Assembly: GCF_012489685.1 (NCBI RefSeq) | Contig: NC_080045.1 | Coordinates: 5,399,001-5,463,000 of the forward strand | DNA length: 64,000 bases | Direction of reading: 5' to 3' | DNA from: Lotus japonicus | Taxonomy: Eukaryota > Streptophyta > Magnoliopsida > Fabales > Fabaceae | Shown here: positions 37,608-49,891 of the stretch, one piece after another | Position numbering within the stretch: the first letter of the stretch is position 1 | Layout of the letters: every line of letters starts with the position of its first letter | Position numbers and translations under genes: made by a program | The notes under the pieces: generated by a model | Database searches by the model: none | Seen by the model: the letters and a program-made list of their open reading frames with translations, nothing else | What the model was told of the DNA's origin: nothing

Positions 37608-38899
37608 ATGGGAACCGAGAGCTACACTTACATGGGTCGCAGCTTCAGCGCGCTATCCATCAACGACGATTCATCTTCCTCCGCTTTCAGCGACTGCAAC
37701 AGCGACAGATCTGGCGAATTCGCCACCGCTTCTTCCCAAACCCGCCGCCGTCTCCTCATCGCTTGCGCCTCCGAGAATTCCGATGACCTCATCCTGCAGC
37801 TTGTCGACGATCTCCAATCCTCCTCCGTCGACGATCAGAAACAAGCCGCCATGGAAATCCGATTACTCGCTAAGAACAAGCCTGAGAATCGCATCAAAAT
37901 CGCCAAAGCCGGCGCAATCAAACCGCTAATTTCGCTTATTTCCTCGCAAGACCTCCAGCTTCAGGAATACGGCGTCACCGCGATTCTCAACCTCTCCCTC
38001 TGCGACGAGAACAAGGAGTTGATAGCTTCCTCCGGAGCGATTAAGCCTCTGGTGAGAGCGTTGAAAGCAGGGACGCCGACGGCGAAGGAGAACGCGGCGT
38101 GCGCGTTGCTCCGCCTCTCACAGGCGGAGGAGAGCAAGGCGGCGATTGGGAGGTCCGGCGCCATTCCGCTACTGGTGAGCCTCCTGCAAACCGGCGGTAT
38201 CCGCGGGAAGAAGGACGCGTCGACGGCGCTGTACTCGCTCTGCTCGGTGAGGGAGAACAAGATCAGGGCGGTGAAGGCGGGGATCATGAAGGTTCTGGTG
38301 GAGCTGATGGCGGACTTTGAGTCAAACATGGTGGATAAGTCAGCGTACGTGGTGAGCGTGCTGGTGTCGGTGGCGGAGGCGAAGGCGGCGCTGGTGGAGG
38401 AAGGCGGCGTTCCGGTGGTGGTGGAGATCGTGGAGGTTGGGTCTCAGAGACAGAAGGAGATAGCGGTGGTTATTCTGTTACAGCTATGCGAGGAAAACGT
38501 GACCTATCGAACCATGGTGGCTCGCGAAGGTGCGATTCCTCCTTTGGTGGCTCTGACTCAGAACGGCACCAATCGCGCCAAGCAAAAGGTACAACCATTA
38601 TTCGGTTTGAACTTTCCACCACCACTCGCTTTGCTGACGTGGTACGGTGTTTTTTTTATAAATAAGTCAAAGAATTGTATTCAACCTTACCACAAGCGCT
38701 TCGCTTCACATTAGCTAATGTGATGCATAGTGCTCCATGTTTTACTTGTTTCATGTTTTTTAATTTTTTAATTTTCTTTCCGGTTTTGGTGGTTGATTGT
38801 TTGGTTACATGCGAACAGGCGGAGAAACTGATTGAGCTGCTGCGGCAACCGAGATCTGGGAGCGCCGCTGCACGTACGGCGGCGGAAGTGGTGGCATGA
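37608..38899 (+). CDS. ARM-repeat protein (PUB-like, no U-box), two exons
   Basis: Exons 37608-38588 and 38819-38899 join in phase 0 to give 353 aa. A Ser-rich N-terminal region (to about residue 60) precedes a run of armadillo repeats, each ending in a pattern such as IAKAGAIKPLISLISSQD, IASSGAIKPLVRALKAGT, IGRSGAIPLLVSLLQTGG, VKAGIMKVLVELM, VEEGGVPVVVEIVEVGS and VAREGAIPPLVALTQNGT. The C-terminal exon supplies the final helix (AEKLIELLRQPR). Repeats of this type are typical of plant U-box E3 ligases such as PUB4, but no U-box precedes them, so the protein belongs to the stand-alone ARM group (At3g01400-like, from memory). Such repeats bind proteins; a substrate cannot be named. The gene is much richer in GC than its flanks. 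Confidence 0.92.
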
Positions 38900-39323
38900 A
38901 TTGTGGGCAATCAATCATTCCCCATGTGGTGCGCTGAGCACTCATCATCCACCACCCGTGCGTGTCAAAAACAGTGATGTGGTTATTAAAACGTGAGAGT
39001 TTTGTAAATATCTTCGTAACGGAGAAGCATCCTTGTAAAGTTTGTGGTATAAAAATGATACGTTTCCAAGTTTTGCGTGTTTTTTTGGACTTAATGCAAT
39101 CCCGTTTTTTTGGTTTGTTTTTCAACTGTGAATTTGATGATTGATTGGTGATTTTTGTGTGTCTTTGGGGCCCTTACTGCTAAGAATGTTCTTGTCGTCT
39201 TTGTAACTGGGGTACTGACTTTAAATTTGGGTTTCAAGTTTAGATTAGCTAGGAAGATATTTAATCAACACTAAGAGTAAGAGTCATCAAAATAAACAGT
39301 TTCCTCTTTGACGTGATTTAATA

Positions 39324-40030
39324 GACTTTTTTTACCTAGCTGGTATAAATTTAAAATTTATTTACCAATATAGTACAACTTTTAAAATATTTACACAACT
39401 AGTGTAAATCGCCACTAGCATCGGCGATATATATATATTTTTCATGTTTTAAAAAAATCGCCAACAGTTATGGCGATATATATATTTTTCTAGTATCGCC
39501 ATCGTCATTGGCGTTAACCAAATATAAAACTTTTAAGTATCGCCACTCACATTGGCGATTTTGATTTTTTTGAGTATCGCGTTACATCATAATAAGCATC
39601 ATACATGCATGTATGTTATTATTATTGGCTGATTTCTCCAGCATTTAGACTGATGCAAATATATAAACTTCATCATATCCTTTCCCAGCCTTCCCGCAAT
39701 AAGTGGGACTGTAATTGTAAATAAGATTGTCACGTACTTCTTGAGCAACTGGTCTGTTTATGGATTTCCTAGCTTCACTGGATCAAAATCGCCAATGTGA
39801 GTGGCGATACTTAAAAGTTTTATATTTGGTTAACGCCAATGACGATAGCGATACTAGAAAAATATATATATCGCCATAACTGTTGGCGATTTCTTTAAAA
39901 TATGAAAAATATATATATATATATATATCGCCGATGCTAGTGGCGATTTACACTAGTTGTGTAAATATTTTAAAAGTTGCACCAGATTGGTAAATAAATT
40001 TTAAATTTATACCAGCAAGGTAAAAAAGTC
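39324..40030. mobile_element. fold-back Mutator-like element, 9-bp target duplication
   Basis: Inverted arms of about 250 bp start gactttttttacctagctgg and, reverse complemented from the right, gactttttttaccttgctgg. The target duplication gatttaata is exact on both sides (39315-39323 and 40031-40039). Each arm carries three short units of the form tatcgcca(n)ggcgat that are themselves near-palindromic. The unique loop is about 210 bp. No coding capacity. Confidence 0.9.
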
Positions 40031-40567
40031 GATTTAATATTGCCATTGTGGGTTGTATTAAAACTTTTATAGAATGAGTCCACACAAACTACTTGTAGGG
40101 GGTTAAATCAATGGTTGAGTGAGTCGACACGAACACAATTACGCAATTACATATGACTTTATTATGCAATTTAAAACTTTTTTTTTTGGTACAACTCATA
40201 AAGAAAAAGAAAAAACGGTAAGGAACCCGAACTAAGGCCTCAAAGAGGAGATGCCTAAGGCATCGGCTAGAAGAAGCAAACTCAATCCCGCAAATGAGTC
40301 CACACAAACGCTTGCAGAAAAAGAGTGAATAGTTTTTTCATTTGTTTATACACTTGGATTAGGTAAGATAGATGAGATATGAAGAGAACAAATAAAAATG
40401 TGTTGATAATGGCAAAGTGCTTGCAGAAGATAGATATCTCTGGAATATATGAACGAATCACTGAACAGATCTTTCTTTATTTTCTTCGGTGGATATATTT
40501 TTTATAATTTTATCTTGGTATTTTAAAATTCCAGTAAATTGAGGGATAGTTTGAAGTTGCATAAAAA

Positions 40568-40793
40568 AGAAAAATAAGGGTTTGGATCTTCTCCATCTAT
40601 GTTCCCTCCATCCTCTCTCCATCCAAATCTGAGTCATTAATTTTGAAATTTAAACTTTAAAGGCTTGGATCAATTTAAGAAGAGAGAGAAAACATGAATT
40701 AATCCTCACCTTTAAAATTTAAAATCGATGGCTCAGATTTTGAATGAAGAGGAGATGGAGAGAAGTTGGATGGAGAGGATCCAAATCCGGTTT
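40568..40793. mobile_element. small inverted-repeat element (MITE-like)
   Basis: The left arm with ggatcttctccatctatgtt and ctctccatccaaatctgagt pairs with the inverted right arm (ggctcagattttgaatgaag, ggatggagaggatccaaatc). The arms are about 80 bp. Family and target duplication were not determined. An overlapping ORF at 40766-40957 has no domain. Confidence 0.6.
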
Positions 40794-41379
40794 TGAAAGG
40801 TGTGGAGTCCACATGGAAGAAGATTATGGAGAAGACAACAAGAATTGAAAAGGAAAGTGGGTTTGGAGTTAAGACTTTGGGAGGGAGGAGTCGTAAGCAG
40901 GTTTGTTTTGTATGGCTATATTTATTACTGGTATTTATTTTCCGAATAAAAAATTAAGAAGCCATAAAGTAGAATGAAACCAACCAAGCATGGTGCGGAC
41001 ACGTGTACTTTATTCGGTTAACTATTAGCGGTTAGTCGTTCAGCACCATCATGTAATAAGATGGCTGTCTGAAATTGTGGGACCCCAGTTGACGGCCGGT
41101 GGACTCTTCCTTTTTATATAAAAAAAAACAAAAGAAAAGGTAAATTCTCTAGTACACATATTTTTTTTGGTGCCCGTTTCGTGCGACGTATAGTATAAGG
41201 CCTGATAGTATAAAACCTGATAGTATTAGACCTGATAGTATAAGCTCTGATAACTTTCTTATACTATCCAGCGTTTGGTCATACTCTGTATAATTTACCA
41301 TATCGTTTAAATTAATGTAATTTTTTGTTTAATGAAGTATTGAATAATGATATGTAATAAAAATCAAATATGGAGGTGA

Positions 41380-42690
41380 TTATAACGGTGGTGGCAATGG
41401 TGATGAAAGTGGTGGTAGGTTGGTGGTGGTGGTGGCAATGGTGGCAGGTTGGTGTAGGTGGTGGTGGTGGTGACTAGGGGTGTTCATAACCGAACCAATC
41501 CAAACAAAACCGACAAACCGATCCAAAAAAACCGAAATCAAATCAAACCGAAAACCGAACGGACTGAAAATTGAAAAAACCGGAATTATTTATTGGATCA
41601 GATCGGATTTCGGATTTGATTTCCAAACCGAACATTCACAAATATGTATACTTTTAGTTATACATATATCATTTCATTTACACTTACATAGTACATATTT
41701 ATTGTATATATATTGATTATATCACACGTGCATCAAAGTTTACTATATACATGCATCAAAGTAAACAATTATAATCATAATTTTAAAATATGTTGACTAT
41801 GTTATAATTTATGAATGTTATATTAATGTTATAAATTATGTATCATTGTATTTATCATATATTATATATTTTTAAAATTTATACAACACAATTTCAAAGT
41901 ATAAAAAAGTGAAACAAAAACCGAACAATTCAATCTAATCCAAACCGCTATAGATTGGATCAGATTGGTTCGAATTTGAATTTAGTAAAAAATCCATTGG
42001 ATGACAAAATTATAAAACCGATGAGATCGGATCGGATGATTTTTCTCCTCAAAATCGATCCAATCCAATCCGCGAACACCCCTAGTGGTGACAGTGGAGA
42101 TAGGTTGGTGGTGGTGGTGGCAGCGATGGTGGTTGTGGTGGTGGCGATGATAGGGCGGTGGCGGCTGCGCTAGGGTGGCGGCTACGGTGGAGGGTGGAGG
42201 CAATGGTGGTGGTGGTGGCGATAGGGTGGTGGTTGTGGTGTCGGTGGTGGTAATAGAGTGGTGACGACGATTATGGTGGTGGTGGCGATAAGGTGGTAGT
42301 TGTGGTGGCGGTAGGCGGTGGTGGTAGTGGCGGCAACACAGGTGGTGGCGGTGGGGCGGTGGTGGCAGTGATGGTGGTTGTAGTGTTGGCGACGATAGGG
42401 TGGTGGTGGTAAGGCGGTGGCAGCTTAGTATGGTGGTGGCGACGGTGGAGGGTGGAGGCAATGGTGGTGGTGGTGGCGATAGGGTGTTGGTTGTGGTGTC
42501 GGTGGTGACAATAGAGTGGTGGTGGCGATAAGGTTGTGGTGTCGGTGGTGGCGGTAGGGCGGTGGTGGCGGCGGTGGCGACAACATCAGTGGTGGCAGTG
42601 AGGTAGTGGTGGCGGCGGCGGTGGTGGCGACCAGGTGGTGGTGGCAATGGCGGTGTAAGTTGGCAGCAATGGAGGGTGGTGGTGATGCTG
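41380..42690. repeat. GGT-rich minisatellite, interrupted by a hAT MITE
   Basis: Degenerate ggtggtggtggcg units fill about 41380-41474 and 42085-42690. The large His/Pro-rich ORFs on the minus strand here are by-products of the repeat and are not genes. Confidence 0.9.
41475..42084. mobile_element. hAT-type MITE nested in the GGT minisatellite
   Basis: The element begins taggggtgttc and ends gaacacccct plus a. The 8-bp sequence gtggtgac flanks it on both sides (41467-41474 and 42085-42092). Subterminal parts hold repeated accgaaccaatcc-like motifs at the left and their inverted forms at the right. Length 610 bp, AT-rich, non-coding. Because the flanks are repeat DNA, the duplication is weaker evidence than usual, but it fits together with the end sequences. 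Confidence 0.75.
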
Positions 42691-42899
42691 ACTTATACGT
42701 CACAATCTTATCATGCTTTATCCATCACTCACATGATGGATTAAATAATACGTCATTTTAACGTATAAGGGGACTTTGATGGATAAGCTTATACAATACA
42801 ATATCATCACCAAACAATGGATAAATTCATAATGTATTGTATAAGTTTATACTATCATGCCTAATACGGCGTGTCAAACGAGCCCTTTGTGTGGTACTC

Positions 42900-43740
42900 G
42901 CATTAAGTAATTTAATAGATTATTATCATGTTATTCAAGGTAAATACTACATTTTTAGATTTTACTTCACTTGTCAATTAACTTTATCTCATGAAATTCA
43001 TTTTTTAATGAAAAATGGACGAGTGGTGGAAAAGAATTATGGTAGTGAAGTTACGAGTAAACTGATCATGATTGATGGATGAACAAAGCTCAGAAAACAC
43101 TACTTCATATATCACGTCTCTAAGAATAAAACATTGCATTACTATGATAGAACAAAATCAAAATTTTAATCGATACATGAGTCTTTTTTATTGAACCAAG
43201 TCATTTTGTGTACCACACCTTAATCTGGCTTAAAGTACCACAACAAGCACCTTCAAAAAAAAAATACTTAAATGAGTTATCCGACGAGACTTATTGCATG
43301 TGAGAATAAATTTCAGAGAGCGATACAACAATGTAAAAACATAAACAATAAACAATTTAAAAATAAACATGCACGCTTAAGTCTTTGAAATTAGGGATGT
43401 GTGTACAAGCATTTTGGGGTTTAAAGCGGAAATGTTAAAGAGAACTTTTTTACAAGAATTTTAAAGGGACTTAGTATATTAAAGAAAACTTTTTTACAAG
43501 AATTTTAAAGAGACTTTTTACAAGCCGTGAGCGAAGTTCAACGGTGGGGCGAGACTGTGGCAAGACAAACCATAGTTCCTCCACTTCTCAACTCTTTCGA
43601 TTAGTATCATTTTAAAAATATGCTGCTGTAAATGTGAAAGTGATACTTCTCAGCATAGTTTATTTTAAGAGCTCTTAACTATGAACTTTCACCCAGATTC
43701 TCGCGCGAAGAAGGTTGTAGTGAGGTTTTTTGGGTTTTGA
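42900..43740. other. intergenic, nothing recognised
   Basis: No convincing gene was read. A local direct duplication (acttttttacaagaattttaaag) occurs near 43446 and 43487. Confidence 0.5.
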
Positions 43741-43959
43741 TTCTATTCTAGGGCCTTTTGTGTTGTGCCATGTTGTTTAGTTCTTTCAGAGGTAGTTTTT
43801 GGCTTTTTGGTGATAGCCTTTGGCTTCGGGGGGTTTGCGTCTTATCTCTTGTTGTTAGTGCTTTGTTGGGCAATCGATTTTTTGAGTTGTCCTTGATTTT
43901 GCTATCTTTTTGGATGGTCTTTTCTCCTTCATTAAGGGTTGTGTATTCATGTCTTATTC

Positions 43960-44130
43960 CATCCTTTATATATAACCATATAAGCTCTAAAGTGAGGGTG
44001 CGTCTGGAGCAGATTCCTCGTGACAGCAATGCTGCAGCGGACATGCTGGCTCGCCCAGCTGCAAGAGAGGGCTCACCACATCGAGTTTGGCGACTTCCGC
44101 CTTCCTCCTTGATACCATCCGTGCTGCAGG
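43960..44130 (+). pseudogene. LINE-type RNase H (RVT_3) fragment
   Basis: The reading VRLEQIPRDSNAAADMLAR, then a short block with REGSPHRVWRLP, matches the C-terminal end of the RNase H-like domain of plant non-LTR elements. The catalytic N-terminal half is absent or unreadable. The Helitron at 44200 begins directly behind it, so that Helitron probably inserted in or near this relic. Confidence 0.6.
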
Positions 44131-44349
44131 ATGATGGAATAGATTGGCTTCTTTGTTTCTGTTTTCTGTTTTTCATTCCTTATGTAAAAAAAAGTGAAAT
44201 CAATATATATATTAGAAAAGAAGAACTTCCATCAGGCTGATTTAGTGACGTGTCGTTCTCACGTTAATTCTTAGTGACGTGTCATTCTCACGTTAATTCT
44301 CATAAAACAAATTCCACGTGTCATTCTAAGGTTAATTCTAATAAAAAAA

Positions 44350-46510
44350 CACATTTTTAAGTTTTAGATTTGATTAGGATTTAGGTTGTTTATTTCTTGA
44401 TTTTATCTTAATTTATTTTTGATTTATTTTTAGAGTATTACTTAATTTTTATGGTATTTTTATTGGATTTTTTTAAATAGAGATAATATCTATTTAAATA
44501 GAGATAGGTTTAGATAGATTTAGTTTCTTTTTATTTAGATTAATAATAAAATAAATCTTAACAGATATTCAACAGAGTCCTTATATATCTTTGGCTTCTA
44601 TACATGGGCTTCTATACATTTTCATGACTTTTGGGTTAAATAACATTTGTGATTTTTTCTCCATGATTTGTAGGTTGAAGAAAGTATTCGTAATGACGGG
44701 GTTAATCTAATGACAGAACGATGTGATTACCTTTGAGACTCACGATATTGCTCAGGTTGGTGTTATGATCTATGATGGAAAATTTGATGTATGGATTCTC
44801 ATCATTTATTACTTTTTCCCTTTTTTTTAGATTTATGGTTCTGGAAAGTGATATCATTTTCTCTTCCTATTTTCAAATTTTTTTGATGGCCCAAAGATAG
44901 GTCAAGGTTGATGGGGATATCTAGAAGAAGGAGCATGTGATGCTATCATTGAAATGTTTGGACTTTACATGACATTTACTATTTAGTTTTTAGATTCATG
45001 TCATGCCTTAAAAGTAGTAATCTCCTTAGCACATGTGAGAGAGAATTTGATTTGAGTTTCTGGCCATTTATATTTGATTGATTGTTTGGTCCTTTATATG
45101 CATCTTCTATAAACAGTCTGCAAAGTGTTTAGTTAGTAATTATGGGTGCTAAGGTAACATATGTCCTACTATATGATGGGTGTCTAATTCAGATTGTAGG
45201 CTTAGACTTAATGTAGAACACAGATGTTGTTATTTGGTAGAACATAGATGAAATACCAACCATATTGTTGTGTTTTTGGATGATTTTATGATATATTTCT
45301 TGCATTCTTACAAAGTTTTCTTCAACACATTGAATGCACTATTTCCATATGAACAATAATTTTAAATTCAAAAAAAAAAAACTTAACTTTCAATTTTTTT
45401 TTAATTCAAACAAAAAATTAAAGTTAATTTTTCATCCAACAATTTTGTATTGAATCTAAAGGAAAAATTTATGATTGTCTTTCTCTTCTGTTGTGAGTTT
45501 TTTATTTTATTTTTATAGTATTATTTAATTTTTATTGAATTTTCATATATTTAATTCAGGATTTTATAAATTTTTATTTTTGATTTGTGAGGTTTTGGTA
45601 GTTTTTATCTATCCTTAATTAGCACATTTTTAAATTTTAGATTTGATTAGGATTTAGTTTGTTTATTTCTTGATTTTATCTGTGGGGCTTTTATTTTATT
45701 TTGGATTTATTTTTATCGTATTTTTATTGAATTTTTGGATTTTTATTTAATTCAGGATTTTATGAGTTTTTATTGTGATTTGCTAGATTTTGGTAGTTTT
45801 AATCTATCTTTAATTAGTTCCTTTTTAAATTTTAGATTTGATTAGGATTTAGATTGTTTATTTCTTGATTTTATCTTGGGTCTTTTATTTTATTTTGAGA
45901 GTATTAATTTTTTATGGTGTCTTTATTGAATTTTCGGATTTCTATTTAACTTATGATTTTATAAGTTTTTATTGTGATTTGCTAGATTTTGATAGTTTTT
46001 ATCTATCTTTAATTAGTACCTTTTTAAATTTTAGATTTGATTAGGATTGAGGTTGTTTATTTCTTGATTTTTTTTAATTTGTCTTATTTTTATTTAATGT
46101 TAATTCCAGGAAAAAGGGAGATGATCTGGTGCTGAGGGTTCACAGAGCTACCATTGACACAGAGATTTGATGGTTGCTAGGTGAATTTGATAGAGTTTCT
46201 CATTAGCTGCGGACTGCGATTATTTCTACATTGTTTCCACTTATCACCTAAGAGAAATGTGTTTACTTAAATTTTCAAACTCATGTAAGGATGTAACAGA
46301 AGGGGAAATTAATCAAGGACTACTAGGTTAGTTAGATGTTATTATAGTAGTTACTTAGTACTAGGATGAGATGAACTATAAATAGAGGGAAATTTTATGA
46401 GTTTTTATTGTGATTTGCTAGATTTTGGTAGTTTTTATTTATCTTTAATTAATACTTTATTAAATTTTTTATTTGATTAGAATTTATATTGTTTATTTCT
46501 TGATTTTATC
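44350..46510 (+). repeat. dispersed tandem repeat inside the first Helitron
   Basis: The core ttttagatttgattaggatt followed by ttgtttatttcttgatttta recurs at about 44362, 45634, 45831, 46030 and, diverged, 46455. The middle copies are spaced close to 200 bp apart. Between the last two lies unrelated sequence (about 46101-46390) with a tataaatagaggg motif, probably a later insertion. Confidence 0.7.
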
Positions 46511-48534
46511 TTAATTAAAAAAATATTTTCTAAAATTCGACCTGGAAATACTGGGATGCACACTCCTTTAATTCATATTTTAATTTCATTCAATAAATAT
46601 ATCATACACTCATGAATTAAAAATAAACATGAAATATCAACGTTTTTTTGACTAGAAATTACGTAAAATCAAAGTAAAAACTAGCAAAAATCACTAAAAA
46701 AAAAAATCAGCCACCATGTAACATTATATTTAATGTAAATGAAAATTTTAAATTCCTCGTCTCTTGATTGTAGAGCCGTGCTATTTTAGGCGATAAACTA
46801 GATAATTTATTATTTTTTGTTTATAAAAAATTTCATGTGTTATTCCATTAGAAAGTTTATCTTCTGTTGACACTTGTCATTCCATATTTCAAAAGATTTG
46901 CTCTAATTATCTAAGATTTACCTAGATTACTCATTACTAAATTTATTTTCAAAATAAATTTTGAAACCGTTTTCATTATCTCTTCAAATTAGGAAAATTC
47001 TCTTGCTTAATTTACTGCATATTTATCGGAATCTCCTGATTTCTCCTTTTATTTTTTTCATGATCTACAATATTAAAATAAAATATGTAGTGCTGAGATT
47101 ATAAAATATCAAAATTTTAAAATATTTTTCCTAATTAACTAAGATACTGCATCAATCATCTCATCTCTTATATGTACCTGCAACTCGACTTAAAATTCAA
47201 AAAGCAAACATATAACTATCATATCTTATTTCTAACAAACTCAATCTCCTAATATCATAAATTAATTAATTCCATTATAATTTTAATAACCAATAAAAGA
47301 AAGCAATAACCGACTCAAAATATATTAAAATACACACTCAACCAAGATACATGGACAATTGAACATGTACACGAAGCATGAGTTTTCTAGAAACATGGAC
47401 TCAAATACAACTAGATTCTTAAGCAAATATGACTAACAGTGTATTATAGCCATTATTGGAGAAGGATTTTGATGTTGGATGCAAACAGATTGGATATGAA
47501 TGTAGTTTGTGGTGATTTAGGCATTTGATGTTGGATACATTCTTCAACTATATTCTTTGGATTGGAGGATGCATCTTGCTTGCTCCCAGCAAGGTCCTAA
47601 AAGGTGTGTGTGAATTCTTTGTTTCAGCACGATTAGAAGAGGGATAGATGATTGGAGGATTTTTAAAGGCTCTAACAACTATGTTTGTACCTAAGGTATG
47701 TTATTTCAAACCGATTTTTTGCACTTTTTTTTATGGGATGGCGAGAAATAATGATCATCCAAGTTTATTTTGGTTTTATTTTTTAAATTCTATCTCTCAC
47801 GATCAATAACGGTTAGTTAATTTAATTTTAACAAGTGACTATGCTACCTTTGTCAGTTTGATAATTATACCATTGTTGATTATGCATCTGATTTCTTATA
47901 CAAAGGTATGTTCTTTTCATATAAAACCTTCTATTGTTGTATTTGGAGTACTATTTTTGTGTAATTGAAGGAGTGATCGCATTCAGCAATTATGCACCTT
48001 TTGAAGAAAAAAAAATTTCCACTCTTAAGATGGGAAAACAATTTGATGTTTAGTATTTTGGTCAAGTTTCTGGAACTCTATTCCCTGATTAACCATTGTT
48101 TCAATGGAGGTTTGGGAATTAGATTTCCCGTTTAAGAAATAAGTTATTAGAAGCAACTTGAGAGGTAATTCTTGAATGGTTAAAATTAAAACCATATATG
48201 CTCACAATTGATGTCAAGTTTGTGTTCCGTCCTAATTCAAGTCTACTCCTTTTTCCAAGTATGCTTACATTGCTTTTCTCCTTCTCTAAGAAGGTGGTTT
48301 AGATTCATTTTTACTGCTTTTATGTCAGTTGTGTGTCACTTTGAGGCTAACTTTATAATCAAGCATTTTACTTTGAGGCTAATCTAGCTTTTAGCCACTG
48401 TTTATGCCCTTTATTAACTTTTAGAAGAATCAGTCAAATTTATGTTTAAGATAAAATCAAATCACTGAATCATGTATTTGATCCCAATATAATATATAGA
48501 TGATTTGAACTGATTGATTATTTCTATTGTCTTA

Positions 48535-48711
48535 GGACTTAGGTGCAAAGCTCCAATTGTGGAAGTGAGGCTAAAAAATTTGACTATTAAGGTTGATTTC
48601 TATGTTGTTAGCAGAGCTTTGCCAAATATACCAAGCTCTGCATTGAACATTGTAGTAATACTTCTTGGTACCTGTGAGATAAGTACTGCTATGAGAACAA
48701 AGCTTTACTAA
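48535..48711 (+). pseudogene. captured exon of a PDR-type ABCG transporter
   Basis: The reading contains VEVRLKNLTIKVDFYVVSRA, then LPNIPSSALNIV and ISTAMRTKL. It matches the segment just before the first nucleotide-binding domain of full-size plant ABCG (PDR) transporters (EVRFENL, then SRALPTLPN, then a TAKRTKL-like end). The piece is preceded by a pyrimidine-ag acceptor-like site. No Walker motif or membrane segments follow, so this is one exon, not a gene. It lies wholly within the Helitron, and transfer by that element is the simplest reading. Confidence 0.7.
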
Positions 48712-49891
48712 GGTTGATCCTTTGTTTCTCATATAGAAGCGCTTTTACGCGGTCAAAGAAGCATCTCATGCAATAGCACTTCAAGGGGATCAAAGAAGTA
48801 GGTGAAATGTGAATTTTTAGATGGTATGATGTCATATCCAATTAGTACTTATGGAATATATTTGATGATTCACTAATGAAGTATCGAATATTAATGAGTG
48901 AGTTTTAGAGCTTGGAGTCATCCAATACTATTAGAGGGAAGAGGTGGAAGAAGAAGAATAGTTAAAAGTTGAACCGTTCAGATTAAGTAAAGAAAAGTTA
49001 AGAGTAATTATATTTATATATGTATATAACTATAATAATTTGATAGTAAGAATAGTATGAGGAATAAAAAATATTAATACATATGTACTATAAATTTATT
49101 AGTGCTAACATATTTGAGTTACGAGATCTCACGAGAAGGAACATTTTACATGAAAAATGAAAATTTGTACGAGTGAAAAAAAACATTTTTATATAACTTA
49201 AGTGTACTTTTAATAATGTAAACAATAATTATATATTTATGTATTGTTACATATTTAAAACACAAAAACAATATCTTTTATGTAACACGGGTATACATCT
49301 TCGCAAACAAAATTCAGTTATACCTCATATATGCAAAACTTTACAAAACACTAGAATTGAGTGTCTGAATTTATGCTATTTAAATATCTACATCTTTATT
49401 ATGATTATTCTTACCTTCTTAGTATCTTAAATTTTTTATAATTTAAAATATCGATCGATTTATCAAATACAATAGATAAATTCCCCGTGCAACGCGCGGG
49501 TAAAAAACACTAGTTGATTATAAAATGAGGTAAATGCAACTATATTCGGTTATTCACCATTGATTTATTAATTTAAAAATGTATCTTAATATTTATTCAT
49601 AAAAATCTAATGATGTATTTCTTTCTCATTTTACAGATAAACTTTTTGTAAATAGTCTGACAACAGATTTTGTAAAAAAATTCCGAAATTGTTTAGTCAA
49701 TATTGTTTTTGATCCAAGTCATTCTGTTGGATAAACAAGAGGTCCATTATCGAATACCATATGGGTTTTTTTTTTCTTGGTATTGTAGGCTTCAAAGCAA
49801 AATGATCATATTGAAAGAAAGAAAAATGCTCTTGGTATAATGTAAACATATCTATTAATGTGGATCTGAATGATGAACCAAAAAGTGATGA

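Larger units (their letters stand above)
41165..42890. mobile_element. candidate terminal-inverted-repeat element built around a GGT minisatellite
   Basis: The left end (gtgcccgtttcgtgcgacgt then tagtataaggcctgatagta) resembles the reverse complement of the right end (gggctcgtttgacacgccgt then attaggcatgatagtataaa). tgatagtata repeats occur near both ends. The inside is mostly GGT/GGC-rich minisatellite. No exact target duplication was seen, so the boundaries are approximate. The ends are of the kind seen in hAT or Harbinger-type elements; I cannot decide between them. Confidence 0.5.
44200..49513 (+). mobile_element. non-autonomous Helitron with a captured gene fragment
   Basis: The 3' end is canonical: a hairpin cccgtgc-aac-gcgcggg (one G-T pair; 49484-49500), then 13 nt ending in CTAG, followed by a host T at 49514. 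The 5' end starts TC (tcaatatatatattag) after a host A at 44199. Its tatatattag-n-aaag core matches the 5' end of the neighbouring Helitron (49892 and 50298), which supports the start. There are no inverted terminal repeats and no target duplication, as expected. No Rep/helicase gene was found. The interior holds a tandem array (44350-46510) and a PDR transporter exon (48535-48710). Confidence 0.75.

Noticed and set aside
37961..38329. Minus-strand ORF opposite the ARM-repeat gene
   Set aside because: Antisense shadow of a repetitive coding exon; no domain.
41982..42703. Long His/Pro/Thr-rich minus-strand ORFs
   Set aside because: They are translations of the GGT/CCA minisatellite in several frames and have no domain.
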